The position numbers were made by a program, and so were the translations under genes. The notes beneath the pieces are model-generated. The model was not told where the DNA came from and ran no database searches. It saw nothing but the letters and a program-made list of their open reading frames with translations. From CAYMDD01 sp964409675 (GTDB lineage: Bacteria; Pseudomonadota; Alphaproteobacteria; Rickettsiales; SXRF01), in NCBI GenBank assembly GCA_964409675.1, contig CAYPEF010000003.1:1-48018 (forward strand): a DNA stretch of 48,018 bases, in the 5' to 3' direction. Shown in pieces: positions 33,851 to 42,615 of the stretch (its first letter is position 1; each line of letters begins with the position of its first letter).

Positions 33851-34585
33851 TCAGCGCGCACCGGTTACGCTGATGATGGAACCGGAAACATACGACGCCT
33901 TCTCAGACAGCAGCCACGCAACCGCCTCCGCTACTTCATCCGCAGAGCCAAGGCGTCCCAGCGGGATTGAGGATTTTAAGCCCTCGAGCCGTTCAGGCGT
34001 GGCAGCCGCATGCGCATCGGTATCAATCACCCCTGGGCTGACCGCATTTACACGGATATTATAGGCCGCCAGTTCCCGCGCCAGTCCGATAGTAAGCGTA
34101 TTCACCGCTCCCTTGGAGGCCGCATACCCGGCAATGCGGTTGCCGCCGAATTTTGCCGCCTCGGAAGAAATATTAACAATAGCGCCGCCGCTTGCGCGCA
34201 TGCGCTTTACCGCCTCATGGCAGCACAGCATTACCCCGCCCACATTCACCGCCAGCGTCTGCATGAGATTGGCATAGCTTACATGCTCGGCGGTGCCGGT
34301 ATTGGGCAGGTTGACGGCGGCGTTATTCACCAGCGCCGTCACCGGCCCGAGCGAGGCGTCAATGCGGGAAAACAGGGCGATAATATCGGCTTCGCTGCCC
34401 ATATCCGCCTGCGCGGCGATCGCCTTGCCGCCGCTGCGCTCAATCTCCGCCACCACCGCCTCGGCCTGCGCACGCTGGCTATGGTAATTGACGCATACGG
34501 CGTAGCCTTCCCGCGCCAGCGTTTTCGCCACCGCCGCGCCGATACCACGGCTGGCGCCGGTGACGAGCGCAACCTTAGGCGGCAT
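33851..34585 (-). CDS. Short-chain dehydrogenase/reductase (classical SDR)
   Basis: 244 aa, FabG-like. Cofactor loop VTGASRGIGAAVA (8-20), NNAAVN (about 87-92), catalytic Ser in IVNISSEAAKFGG (about 136), and YAASKGAVN (YxxxK, about 154). The family reduces carbonyls or oxidises hydroxyls with NAD(P)H. In this setting it may act on a keto-sugar. It overlaps the upstream epimerase by 11 bp, so the two probably share an operon and pathway. Downstream it converges on the methyltransferase-like gene with a 7-bp gap. Confidence 0.9.
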   Translation of the reverse strand: MPPKVALVTGASRGIGAAVAKTLAREGYAVCVNYHSQRAQAEAVVAEIERSGGKAIAAQADMGSEADIIALFSRIDASLGPVTALVNNAAVNLPNTGTAEHVSYANLMQTLAVNVGGVMLCCHEAVKRMRASGGAIVNISSEAAKFGGNRIAGYAASKGAVNTLTIGLARELAAYNIRVNAVSPGVIDTDAHAAATPERLEGLKSSIPLGRLGSADEVAEAVAWLLSEKASYVSGSIISVTGAR

Positions 34586-35585
34586 CGCGCTTCTGCTTCA
34601 TCGCCGGGTCGTTGAAGGCAATGTAGCGCTTATCCGCGTCATTGCGGTTAGCCACATACCAGGCAATGGTTTCCTTGATGCCTTCTTCAATGGAAACTTC
34701 GCATGCAAAGCCGTACCCTGCCGCGCGCGTCATATCCATCAAGCGTTTTTTATCGCCGGCGGGCTTGTCCTTGTCCCAGACAATCGGCACCGGGCCGCCG
34801 GGTACGTGCTTGGCCACCATTTCAGCCACTTCGCGAATGGTCACGCCCGCGCCGGAGCCCAGATTAATCGGCTCGTTAATGCCTTTTTCCACCGCCAGCA
34901 TCATGCCCCGCGCCACGTCGCGCGCATGGATGAAATCGCGGATGGGAGAGCCATCACCCCAGACGGTCAGCGGATTTTCGCCTTCCACGGCGCGCCGTAT
35001 CAGCGAGGGAATCACCATGGCGTTTTCAGGGTCGAAATTATCATACGGCCCGTACACATTGGCCGGGCGCACGATAGAGATTTTATCCCAGCCATATTCA
35101 ATCTTGTAGGCTTCCGCCTGCAATTCGCCCATGCGCTTGGCCCACCCGGCGAAGCGGTCGTTCGGCGAGGGGAAGGTCGTCCAGACGCTATCTTCATAAA
35201 ACACCTCGGCAGGCTGATACACGCCCACCGAGCTGGTGAACAGGAACCGCTCCGCCCCGCTCCTGCGCGCCGCTTCCATCATGTTGATGGAAAACTGCAT
35301 GGTCGGCACAAAGAAGCTGGCCGGGCGCTTGGCGGTCATGGCGGGGGAGCCTTTCACGCCCGCCAGCTGGAACACGATTTCCTTGCCCTTGCACACACTC
35401 ATGCAGCTCTCAAACTCGCGCAAATCCGCCTTCACGAATGTGCAGCCCTTCGGCGCGCGGCTGGGGTCATCCAGCGACACCACGGATACGTTGGCGCCTT
35501 GTGCAATCAGCATTTCCACTAAAGGCCGGCCAATCAGTCCGGTGCCGCCAGTAACAAGTACGTTCTTTCCCTGATAAAATCCCAT
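34575..35585 (-). CDS. NAD-dependent epimerase/dehydratase with atypical active site
   Basis: 336 aa from ATG 35585, chosen because AAGG lies ~9 bases upstream; the frame extends to 35684 and another ATG lies at 35594. Rossmann loop VLVTGGTGLIGRPLVEML (about 9). FTSSVGVY supplies the Ser region, but where YxxxK is expected the sequence reads FAGWAKRMGE (about 160), so the lysine is kept and the tyrosine position is occupied by alanine. IVRPANVYGPYDNFDPENA and WGDGSPIRDFIHARDVA match GDP-fucose-synthase-like epimerases. I recall related sequences with the same FAGWAKRMGE, so this may be a family trait. Substrate unknown. Confidence 0.82.
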   Translation of the reverse strand: MGFYQGKNVLVTGGTGLIGRPLVEMLIAQGANVSVVSLDDPSRAPKGCTFVKADLREFESCMSVCKGKEIVFQLAGVKGSPAMTAKRPASFFVPTMQFSINMMEAARRSGAERFLFTSSVGVYQPAEVFYEDSVWTTFPSPNDRFAGWAKRMGELQAEAYKIEYGWDKISIVRPANVYGPYDNFDPENAMVIPSLIRRAVEGENPLTVWGDGSPIRDFIHARDVARGMMLAVEKGINEPINLGSGAGVTIREVAEMVAKHVPGGPVPIVWDKDKPAGDKKRLMDMTRAAGYGFACEVSIEEGIKETIAWYVANRNDADKRYIAFNDPAMKQKRDAA

Positions 35586-35752
35586 TTTCACCATCCTTAT
35601 GAATATGAACCCGCAAGCTACAGCCCCCGCCGGCAAACGCAACCCGAAAATGCACGCCTGCCAAGGCATACGCGCCTTTTTCATACAAGCGCTTTACCGA
35701 GGCGTTCAATCGCCCTACAAGCACGCAAGCAGAACTACGAAAGGAATCCTGC

Positions 35753-36820
35753 ATGGGCATCACGCGCTTATGGCTAGCGCTGTTAGTGCTGGCATCGCAT
35801 ACGGGCATGATCTCCGTGTGGTATGGCCCGTTCGCGGTGGAATGTTTCTATTTGATCTCGGGTTTCTACATCCAGATGATCCTGCACGAGAAATACGCGC
35901 GCCAGCCCAATGGTACGCTGAAATTCTATGCCAGCCGTTTTTTACGCATCTATATCCCCTACTGGATCATCCTTGCAGCGGTATTCACCGGCGGCCTGCT
36001 GGTGCGCCACCCGCAGACGATTGCGCTTTTGCATCCCGCCAGCAAGCAGGAGGGCGTTTTGAGCGCCCTGTTAAACATCTTCATCATCGGCTCCGAGGAG
36101 CTGAAACTGCTGCGCATTCTTGGCGATTGCACGTTCTATCTCTGGGATAAAATGCTGATCGCCCCGGCATGGTCCATTGCCATTGAGCTGTTTTTTTATG
36201 CCGCCGCGCCGTTCCTGCTGCGCCGCACGCTGTGGCTGGTGATCATTACGCTGGCCACTGCCGCCGCCAAATTCCTGCTGCTGGGCGGGTATGCCGAAGC
36301 CATTTTCCGCGTCGGCTGCGGCGACAGCCTGTTTAATGGCATTGTGCCGCTGGAAATGGGCGTGTTCACGCTCGGTGCGCTGGCCTACCGTTTTTACGCC
36401 CGCCACCGCGAGGCGCTGGAGCGGCGCATGCAGCGGCTTTACTGGCCCGCTACTCTTTCCGCCCTGCTAGTCACCGGCCTGTTCGGCCTTGCCGCACGCG
36501 CCGCGCCAGCGTGGATGATTACCGGCTGGTATTGCCTGCTGCTGATCTTCGCGCCGCTGCTGCCATTTCTCTTTGCTGCCAGCCGCAAGCGCGTATGGGA
36601 CCGGCGCATCGGCGAGCTATCCTATGCGGTCTATCTCTGGCACCTGCCGGTGGTCGGCGCAGTGGGTGCATTACATATGAACCGGATCTTCCGCACCCTG
36701 GTAGCAGCGCTTGCCTCCATTGCACTTGCAATACCGGTGGCATTCTGGATCGAGCGGCCCTTGACCGCGCTTAGGCACCGGCTGTTCTGGCGACAGAATA
36801 TCGCTACGCAAGCACCTTAA
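35753..36820 (+). CDS. Acyltransferase 3 (OafA/YrhL-type membrane protein)
   Basis: 355 aa with about ten hydrophobic segments. ITRLWLALLVLASHTGM (3-19; the His is the catalytic candidate), VECFYLISGFYIQMIL (about 28), FYASRFLRIYIPYW (R-x-x-R/PYW motif, about 62) and ELSYAVYLWHLPV near the C-terminus (about 285) are typical of the family. It would O-acetylate or otherwise acylate the glycan from the inner membrane. The periplasmic SGNH domain found in some members is absent. The last 17 bp overlap the end of the convergent gene. Upstream 167 bp (35586-35752) is the divergent promoter region. Confidence 0.9.
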   Translation: MGITRLWLALLVLASHTGMISVWYGPFAVECFYLISGFYIQMILHEKYARQPNGTLKFYASRFLRIYIPYWIILAAVFTGGLLVRHPQTIALLHPASKQEGVLSALLNIFIIGSEELKLLRILGDCTFYLWDKMLIAPAWSIAIELFFYAAAPFLLRRTLWLVIITLATAAAKFLLLGGYAEAIFRVGCGDSLFNGIVPLEMGVFTLGALAYRFYARHREALERRMQRLYWPATLSALLVTGLFGLAARAAPAWMITGWYCLLLIFAPLLPFLFAASRKRVWDRRIGELSYAVYLWHLPVVGAVGALHMNRIFRTLVAALASIALAIPVAFWIERPLTALRHRLFWRQNIATQAP

Positions 36821-38189
36821 ACGGCGCCAGTATATTGCGCTGCACATCCGCTTCGTACAAGGTGGCGAAATGGGTAATGAGGTTGTTGAAATTATGCTCC
36901 AGCACCTCCCACATGGCGCAGCAGGCGTCATGCAGTTCCTGCATCGGCATGGCGCACAGCCGGTCAATCTGCGCCATGATCGCCTGCATGCGCTGCGCGG
37001 GATCGGTGATTTCATCGTAGGACTCATCAATCAGCGGCGCGAAGGTCTTAAACCCCATTCGCTGCAGTTCCCTCAACACGAACGGCGAGCCGAGATGGAT
37101 AAACGGCTGGAAGCGCAGTATGGGCCGCAGGGTTTTTTCGGTGATATAGAGCGTGGATGCATCGCTGAAATAGGTTTCGGTGACAATCTCGAAATAGGTA
37201 TCGATCCGCGCTTTCCCTTGGTAGCGACGAAATTCCGGCACCAGAAAGCGGATATCGGCAGGTGAGCGCCAAATGCCTTTTACCTTCTGCGCATCGCATT
37301 CATAGGTAATCGGGCGCATGGATTCCAGTCGCCCGATTTCCTTCTGGAAACGCCCCCCGTCCGGCACCTTGGAGAGCAGCGCGCGCATCTCGGCAATAAT
37401 ATCATTCCATTCGCCGCCGCTGTCGCCGATATAGGTCACCACGCCATCAGGAAGGTAATTGCGCGAAATAAGCTGCAATAGCAGCGCCACCCGGTGCGGG
37501 CGCGCTTTGAGATTAAGCGACATGAAACGCTTCGGGCGCATCTCCCCGGTTGCCACGCACGCATGCGCGGCCTGCTGCAACTGCCGCAAAATCGCCTTAA
37601 ATCCAGTTCCTGCTGCCATTTTTTGCATGATGGCATAAATATAAAAATGATATCCGACAAGATGGATACGGTAATCCGGACTGTGTTTTGCGCTCCATTC
37701 GGGATAGAATTCCGCGCTCGCATTGGCATTGATGAAATAGATTCGCTGTGCGGGCAGTTCCAGCCGGCGCAGCACGCGGTGAAATGCGCGGAACGCCTCG
37801 CCCACGCCCCCCTCGTTGCAGACCGCCTCACCAGAGAGATCGAACAGCAGACAGGCATGCGGGTTTTGCCGCATAAGTCCTAGCACCTCCTGCGAAAGGC
37901 GCGATTCGACGCCGCTGACATCCTCCAGCACGCGCAGGCGTATGGTAATGAATATCCGCGCATAGGCCGCCATATCCTGCACGCGCTCGCGACGGATGTC
38001 TTTCCACTGCATGCGGTCCAGCAGGCGGAAGAAATTGGTGTAATGGTCCTTATCGGGAATCAGGAACGCCAGCTCGCCTTCTTTGCCGATGCGATAGCAG
38101 CGGGGAAACCGCGCGGCGCGGTGGCGAATCAGCCGCGCGGCACTGCGCATATTCGGCACTTGCCTGGAAATATGCAGTGCCAGCGGCAC
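36804..38189 (-). CDS. Unassigned protein with glycosyltransferase-like 'TEKT...QPF...GFKTF' region
   Basis: 461 aa from a GTG at 38189, just after the upstream stop (AAGGG ahead); ATG 38150 is an alternative. I do not recognise the full family. The C-terminal third contains TLYITEKTLRPILRFQPFIH and FVLRELQRMGFKTFAPLIDE, a pattern seen in GT10-like and exostosin-like glycosyltransferases (donor-binding 'SEK..' region) and in uncharacterised proteins. KRFMSLNLKARPHRVALL (about 225) may be the junction between two Rossmann domains; this suggests a GT-B fold. No signal peptide or membrane helix. Its place among sugar genes favours a glycosyltransferase. It overlaps the convergent acyltransferase by 17 bp. 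Confidence 0.6.
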   Translation of the reverse strand: MPLALHISRQVPNMRSAARLIRHRAARFPRCYRIGKEGELAFLIPDKDHYTNFFRLLDRMQWKDIRRERVQDMAAYARIFITIRLRVLEDVSGVESRLSQEVLGLMRQNPHACLLFDLSGEAVCNEGGVGEAFRAFHRVLRRLELPAQRIYFINANASAEFYPEWSAKHSPDYRIHLVGYHFYIYAIMQKMAAGTGFKAILRQLQQAAHACVATGEMRPKRFMSLNLKARPHRVALLLQLISRNYLPDGVVTYIGDSGGEWNDIIAEMRALLSKVPDGGRFQKEIGRLESMRPITYECDAQKVKGIWRSPADIRFLVPEFRRYQGKARIDTYFEIVTETYFSDASTLYITEKTLRPILRFQPFIHLGSPFVLRELQRMGFKTFAPLIDESYDEITDPAQRMQAIMAQIDRLCAMPMQELHDACCAMWEVLEHNFNNLITHFATLYEADVQRNILAPFKVLA

Positions 38190-38191
38190 CT

Positions 38192-39175
38192 TTAGGCCGC
38201 CCTTGACAGGCGCGGCGCCAGCGTCTGGGGATCGATATTTTCCCGCCACCAGTGGATTGCGTCGCGGATCCCATCCTCCAGCCCGATCTTCGGCTTCCAG
38301 CCCAGCTCTTTCTCCGCCAGCGCGCAATCGAGACTCAGCGAAGTCTTGATGGTCGGCGCGCTTAAGTCATGCTCGATGGCGAGCTTCTTGCCCGATGCCT
38401 GCACCATCTGCTCGATCACCCGCTTCACCGGATAGGCCTTGCCGAGGCCGCAATTATAGAGGCGGTATTTCTCCGGCTGTCTTGCAATGGCGGCTTCCAC
38501 GAAATCGCAGAGATCACTTGCGTGCAGCAAATCGCGCTCCTCCTCGCCGGTACCCCACATGATAATTTTATCGTTGGCCGTCATCACCTTGGTGATATTC
38601 GCGCCGAAGAAATGGCTGCGCTCCAGGTCATATTTATCGTGCGGACCGTAAATATTAGAATGGCGGATGGCGGTGAATTTCGTGTCGGCCAGCCCGGCGA
38701 AGAACTCGCACATTTTCTCGATATAGAGCTTGGTGTTGCCCACCCCGAAATAGCGCGGGTGCAGCGGGCGGTTGGCGTCGAAATCGGATTCCTTCAGCGG
38801 CGTGTCGGATGACTGGTACATCACTGTGCAGCTGAAGAAAATCACGTGCTTCACCTTCTTCTCGAAGGCGGCGCGGAATAGGTAGGAATTCATCACCGCG
38901 TTGTCGGTCACGTGGATGAACGGCTTGGTGACGATATCCTTCGCCCCCGAAGTGGTCGCCGCCGCCTGGACGATAATGTCCATCCCCTCCACCAGCTTCT
39001 CCACCACTACCGGGTCGCGCAAATCCGCCTGGTGCCAGACGGTATTGGCAAGCGGATATTCCGGGCGCTTATAGCGTACCGCGTGCACTTCGTACTCGCC
39101 GCTACGCGCAAACCGCTCGGCCATGTTGCGCCCAACGAAGCCGGTGGCGCCGCAAATGAGAATCTTCTTTTTCAT
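38192..39175 (-). CDS. NAD-dependent epimerase/dehydratase (GDP-fucose-synthase-like)
   Basis: 327 aa from ATG 39175, with AGGAA ~7 bases upstream; the frame runs on to 39232. ILICGATGFVGRNMAERFA (5-23) is the cofactor loop. IIVQAAATTSGAKDIV and FFSCTVMYQSS (about 117) follow, and RYFGVGNTKLYIEKM (about 143) is where YxxxK belongs: the lysine is present but the position four before it is Val, with a Tyr seven before it. RHSNIYGPHDKYDLERSHFF and WGTGEEERDLLHASDL complete the family. I recall homologues with the same YFGVG-x-TK, so the altered motif may be a family trait. The putative glycosyltransferase starts 3 bp downstream. Confidence 0.82.
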   Translation of the reverse strand: MKKKILICGATGFVGRNMAERFARSGEYEVHAVRYKRPEYPLANTVWHQADLRDPVVVEKLVEGMDIIVQAAATTSGAKDIVTKPFIHVTDNAVMNSYLFRAAFEKKVKHVIFFSCTVMYQSSDTPLKESDFDANRPLHPRYFGVGNTKLYIEKMCEFFAGLADTKFTAIRHSNIYGPHDKYDLERSHFFGANITKVMTANDKIIMWGTGEEERDLLHASDLCDFVEAAIARQPEKYRLYNCGLGKAYPVKRVIEQMVQASGKKLAIEHDLSAPTIKTSLSLDCALAEKELGWKPKIGLEDGIRDAIHWWRENIDPQTLAPRLSRAA

Positions 39176-39301
39176 GCTGTTCCTATCATTTATCTTCTGG
39201 GATGCGCCTTCGAGTTGTAATGGCCCCCGCATGGCGAGGCAAGCGCATAAATCGGGCGAGAGCGGTTGCGCATGAGGTGAGAGCGTGGCATAGTCGCGCC
39301 C

Positions 39302-40228
39302 ATGTCGGCCATAGCGGAAACCCCCCTGATTTCACTGATCGTCATCGTGCACAACGGCGCGGGCACTATCGACAGGGCGCTGGAATCGGTGAAGCGGCAG
39401 ACTTACGCGCATTACGAGCTTCTGGTGCTGGACGCCGCCTCCACCGACGGCACGCAAGCCATCATCGAGCAATACCGCGATATCCTCACCTACTACCACT
39501 CCCGCCCCGACAACGGCCCCTACGATGCCTTCCACCAGTCCTTCGCGCTGGCCAAGGGTGACATTATCGGACTGCTTAACGCCGACGACTGGCTGAGTCC
39601 CGAGGCGCTGGCGGAGGTGGTCGCGCTTTACCATGCACACCCGCACGCGCAGATTTTCAGCTTCGGCATCCAGGAGCACCAGCTGCTGACAGACGGCACG
39701 CTCGCGCCAGGCCGTTACCTGCCCGCACAGACGGACGCGCAATTTACCCTTGCCGACGGGCTCTACTGCCACGGCCTGACGCAGTTCTACGCCCGCGACG
39801 TCATCGCCCGCGAAGGAAGCTACAAGGTGGAGCAATACCCCCAGCTGGCCGACCGCGAGTTCTATATCCGCTTAGGCCTGCAAAATCTGCCGCGCGCAGG
39901 CGTGGATAAGCCGCTCTATCATTTCCTGGTGCACCCGCAATCCAATTCCATGAGCGGCAATATCCCCAAAACCGCTGCCATGCTCGCCGAAACGCTGGAC
40001 GTAGCGCGCAACTGCCTGAAGCGCCGGGATATAGACGCGGCACAGCGCCGCCTGTTCGCCCGCTGGTACAGCTTCAACGCGGTGCGCACCGCCTGGTTCC
40101 AGTGGCGCGCCCGCCAATGCGGCGCGGCGGTCAAAACCATGCTCGGGGCGCTGCGCCAGCCATTGGAGCTGATTGCCATCTTGCGCGACCACCGCCTGCC
40201 TCCCGCCTTCCGGCCCCGGCATGGCTAA
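39302..40228 (+). CDS. Family 2 glycosyltransferase
   Basis: 308 aa. LISLIVIVHNGAGTIDRALE (9-28), VLDAASTDGTQAII (about 42), and IIGLLNADDWLSPEAL (about 96; DD of the DxD-type motif) define a GT-A catalytic domain. DAFHQSFALAKGD matches the WcaA/GT2 group often annotated as colanic-acid-type transferases. The C-terminal LFARWYSFNAVRTAWFQWRA is amphipathic and may contact the membrane. It overlaps the next glycosyltransferase by 8 bp. Donor and acceptor unknown. Confidence 0.9.
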   Translation: MSAIAETPLISLIVIVHNGAGTIDRALESVKRQTYAHYELLVLDAASTDGTQAIIEQYRDILTYYHSRPDNGPYDAFHQSFALAKGDIIGLLNADDWLSPEALAEVVALYHAHPHAQIFSFGIQEHQLLTDGTLAPGRYLPAQTDAQFTLADGLYCHGLTQFYARDVIAREGSYKVEQYPQLADREFYIRLGLQNLPRAGVDKPLYHFLVHPQSNSMSGNIPKTAAMLAETLDVARNCLKRRDIDAAQRRLFARWYSFNAVRTAWFQWRARQCGAAVKTMLGALRQPLELIAILRDHRLPPAFRPRHG

Positions 40229-41129
40229 AATCGACATCCTGCTCGCCGCCTATAACGGCGCGCCTTACCTCTGCGCCCAGATCGATTCCCTGCTGCGCCA
40301 GGATTACCCGCACTGGCGACTGTTGATCCGCGATGACGGCTCCACCGACGACACACGCGCCCTCGCCCAGTCCTACGCAGTGCAATACCCGGACAAAATC
40401 CAGCTGCTGCCTATGGGCGGCAATCTCGGCGCTTCCGGCAATTTCGCTGCCCTGCTCGCGACCTCCACCGCCGAATATGCCATGTTCTGCGACCAGGACG
40501 ACGTCTGGCACCCGCAGAAAATCAGCGTAAGCCTGAAGGAAATGCAGGCGCTGGAAGCGCAGCATGGCAAGGACACGCCGCTGCTGGTGCACGCGGACGC
40601 GCGGATCGTGGACAGCAACCTGCATCTACTGCACCCCTCCTTCGCCGCCTATGAGCGCTTACAGCCGGAGCACGCCACGCTCGCGCGCCTGCTGGTGCAG
40701 AACGCCGCGCAAGGCTGCGCCATGCTGCTGAACCGCGCGCTGGCGCGCCTCGCCTCCCCTATCCCTGCGGAAGCTCGGATGCATGACATGTGGGTTGCGC
40801 TGATAGCCGCCGCCTGCGGCTATATCGCCTATATCCCCGAGCCACTCCTCGATTACCGCCAGCACGCCAACAACGCCATCGGTACGCCGGGCGCAAATAT
40901 GGAGAAGATCAAAGGCCGTATCCGCCAGATGATGCAGGATAACCTCGCGCAGGCCCACGCGCTGCATGCGCGCTGCGCCGCACACATGCCAGCCGACAGC
41001 CGCACCATCGTGGAATCCTTCCTCGCCCTGCCCGCATTGCCGTGGGGCCTGCGCCAGCTACGGCTCCTCACCGGCGGCTACCTGCGCCACCCGCTGCATG
41101 AGAATCTGGCGGTGCTGTGGCATTACTGA
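40221..41129 (+). CDS. Family 2 glycosyltransferase (rhamnosyltransferase-like)
   Basis: 302 aa from ATG 40221, overlapping the previous gene by 8 bp. IDILLAAYNGAPYLCAQIDS (4-23), LIRDDGSTDDTRALA (about 36), AEYAMFCDQDDVWHPQKI (about 86; QDD-W typical of RfbF/RgpB-like rhamnosyltransferases) and MHDMWVALIAAACG (HD-W, about 187) are all present, along with LDYRQHANNAIG. The group often transfers rhamnose or related deoxysugars to a growing chain. The 181 bp after the stop contains a stack of palindromes and no gene. Confidence 0.9.
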   Translation: MAKIDILLAAYNGAPYLCAQIDSLLRQDYPHWRLLIRDDGSTDDTRALAQSYAVQYPDKIQLLPMGGNLGASGNFAALLATSTAEYAMFCDQDDVWHPQKISVSLKEMQALEAQHGKDTPLLVHADARIVDSNLHLLHPSFAAYERLQPEHATLARLLVQNAAQGCAMLLNRALARLASPIPAEARMHDMWVALIAAACGYIAYIPEPLLDYRQHANNAIGTPGANMEKIKGRIRQMMQDNLAQAHALHARCAAHMPADSRTIVESFLALPALPWGLRQLRLLTGGYLRHPLHENLAVLWHY

Positions 41130-41133
41130 CGTT

Positions 41134-41301
41134 TCCCTCCCCCTGGAGGGGGAGGATAGCAATCCTTAGCGCTTGCGCTTAGGATTGCTTGGTGGGGGTG
41201 AAAGACCTCTCAGTATAACTTCACCGCTGTCACCCTCACTCAGCATCTTCTAAATGCTAAAGCATTAAGAAGATGCAACCCTCTCCCTTAAAGGGAGAGG
41301 G
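41134..41301. repeat. Stack of four intergenic palindromes between convergent genes
   Basis: Four hairpins fill the gap between the glycosyltransferase and the ColD-like gene: CCTCCCCC/GGGGGAGG (41136-41155); AGCAATCCT/AGGATTGCT (41158-41189, with an inner GCGC/GCGC); GCATCTTCT/AGAAGATGC (41243-41276, with an inner AATGCT/AGCATT); and CCCTCTCCCTT/AAGGGAGAGGG (41279-41301). The outer GGGGGAGG and GGGAGAGGG elements resemble each other and the palindrome at 46686. It looks like a mobile-type interspersed repeat, and it may also end transcription from both sides, although no long T-tract follows. Confidence 0.7.
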
Positions 41302-41310
41302 GAAGTATTT

Positions 41311-42600
41311 TTACGCCGCCGCTTTCACGCCTTGCGCGGCCATAAACTCGTCGATGCATTTCGCCACGTATTCGCAGGCTTCCTTGCTCACCGCATGATG
41401 GCAGCCGACGGCAAAGCCACGGGTCATGATGGTATCGCAATTCTCCAGCGTTCCCGCCACGCGGTGGGTGAACATCTTGAGCGCCGGGTGCTTGGCCATG
41501 TTGCCGGCGATGATTGGCCGGGTTTCGATGTTTTTCTTGTTCAGGAACGCTGTGATATCCCTCGGCGTAAACGGCGCGCCCTCTTTCAGCACGATGCCGA
41601 AGCCGAACCAGCTGGCCTCGCCGCCCGTTTGCTCCTCCTGGAAGCGGAAATAGCGGGAGTGCTTGTCCAGCAGTTTGCGGTAGGTATCGCGCGCCGCGCG
41701 GCGGTTTTTCACGAAGCCTTCCAGCTTGGGCAGCTGCTTCATGCCCATCACCGCCTGCACTTCGGTGGGGCGCAGATTATAGCCGAGATTGATGAAGATA
41801 AAGCGCGGGTCGATCTCGGGGTATTCCTTGATATATTTCTCTTTCTCATCCGCCTCGCGGCTCCAGCCGTGGGCGCGGAGCACGCGCATCAGTTCGGTGA
41901 GCTTGAAATTATCGGTAAAGCAGATGCCGCCCTCAAACGTGGTGATGTGGTGCGAGTAATAAAAGCTCATGGTGCCGACATCGCCGAGCGTGCCGATCAT
42001 CTTGCCCTTGTATTTTGCACCCATCGATTCGCAGGTATCCTCGATCACGTAAAGCTTGTGCTTCTTGGCCAGCGCCAGAATGGCATCCATGTCGCACGGA
42101 TTGCCGTACACGTGCACGAGCATAATGGCCTTGGTTTTGGGCGTAATCGCCGCTTCCAGCTTCTTCATGTCGAAATTATAGGTATCCAAATCGCAATCCA
42201 CGAACACCGGCACCAGCTGATGCTGAATCAGCGGCCAGACAGTCGTTGCCCAAGAAAGCGCGGGCACGATCACCTCATCGCCCGGCTTCAAATGATTCTC
42301 CCACGCCGGATTCGCCAGCGCCGCCACAGCGAGCAAATTGGCCGAGGAGCCGGAATTGTTCATTAAGCTGTATTTGCAGCCGAAATAGGAAGCGCACTGC
42401 TCCTCAAAGCTGCGCACCTGCTTGCCCATGGTGACCATGGTGGAGAGCGACTGATTGATCATCGCGTTCACCTCTTCCGCGCCGAAGCTTGTCTCATGCA
42501 GGCGCACGGCGGGGTTTGTTGGGTCGAAAGCGAAGTTGAAATGCTCCTTGCAGTAGGCGTTTACGTTTTCTTCAATCGCTTGCAGATGCTTGTCGGTCAT
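41311..42600 (-). CDS. ColD-like PLP/PMP-dependent sugar 3-dehydratase (DegT/DnrJ/EryC1 family)
   Basis: 429 aa from ATG 42600 (GGAG upstream). DegT-family fold: LMNNSGSSANLLAVAAL (about 79), DEVIVPALSWATTVWP (about 107), VIEDTCESMGAKYKGK (about 181). Where aminotransferases carry the PLP lysine the sequence reads SFYYSHHITTFEGG (about 208), so histidine replaces it, as in ColD and RfbH 3-dehydratases. The cysteine cluster for RfbH's 2Fe-2S centre is missing in the following segment (GWSREADEKEKY...), which favours ColD, the GDP-4-keto-6-deoxymannose 3-dehydratase that works without iron-sulfur. The adjacent Gmd-family gene could supply the 4-keto substrate, either mannose- or heptose-based. 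A repeat separates the two genes. Confidence 0.85.
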   Translation of the reverse strand: MTDKHLQAIEENVNAYCKEHFNFAFDPTNPAVRLHETSFGAEEVNAMINQSLSTMVTMGKQVRSFEEQCASYFGCKYSLMNNSGSSANLLAVAALANPAWENHLKPGDEVIVPALSWATTVWPLIQHQLVPVFVDCDLDTYNFDMKKLEAAITPKTKAIMLVHVYGNPCDMDAILALAKKHKLYVIEDTCESMGAKYKGKMIGTLGDVGTMSFYYSHHITTFEGGICFTDNFKLTELMRVLRAHGWSREADEKEKYIKEYPEIDPRFIFINLGYNLRPTEVQAVMGMKQLPKLEGFVKNRRAARDTYRKLLDKHSRYFRFQEEQTGGEASWFGFGIVLKEGAPFTPRDITAFLNKKNIETRPIIAGNMAKHPALKMFTHRVAGTLENCDTIMTRGFAVGCHHAVSKEACEYVAKCIDEFMAAQGVKAAA

Positions 42601-42615
42601 ATTCACTCTCCTCGT

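Noticed and set aside
41332..42366. 344-codon open frame opposite the ColD-like gene
   Set aside because: Antisense shadow of a well-conserved DegT-family gene; no recognisable motifs.
41311..42600. Call as RfbH (CDP-4-keto-6-deoxyglucose 3-dehydrase)
   Set aside because: The His-for-Lys exchange fits, but the cysteines that bind RfbH's 2Fe-2S cluster are absent; ColD-like is the better fit.
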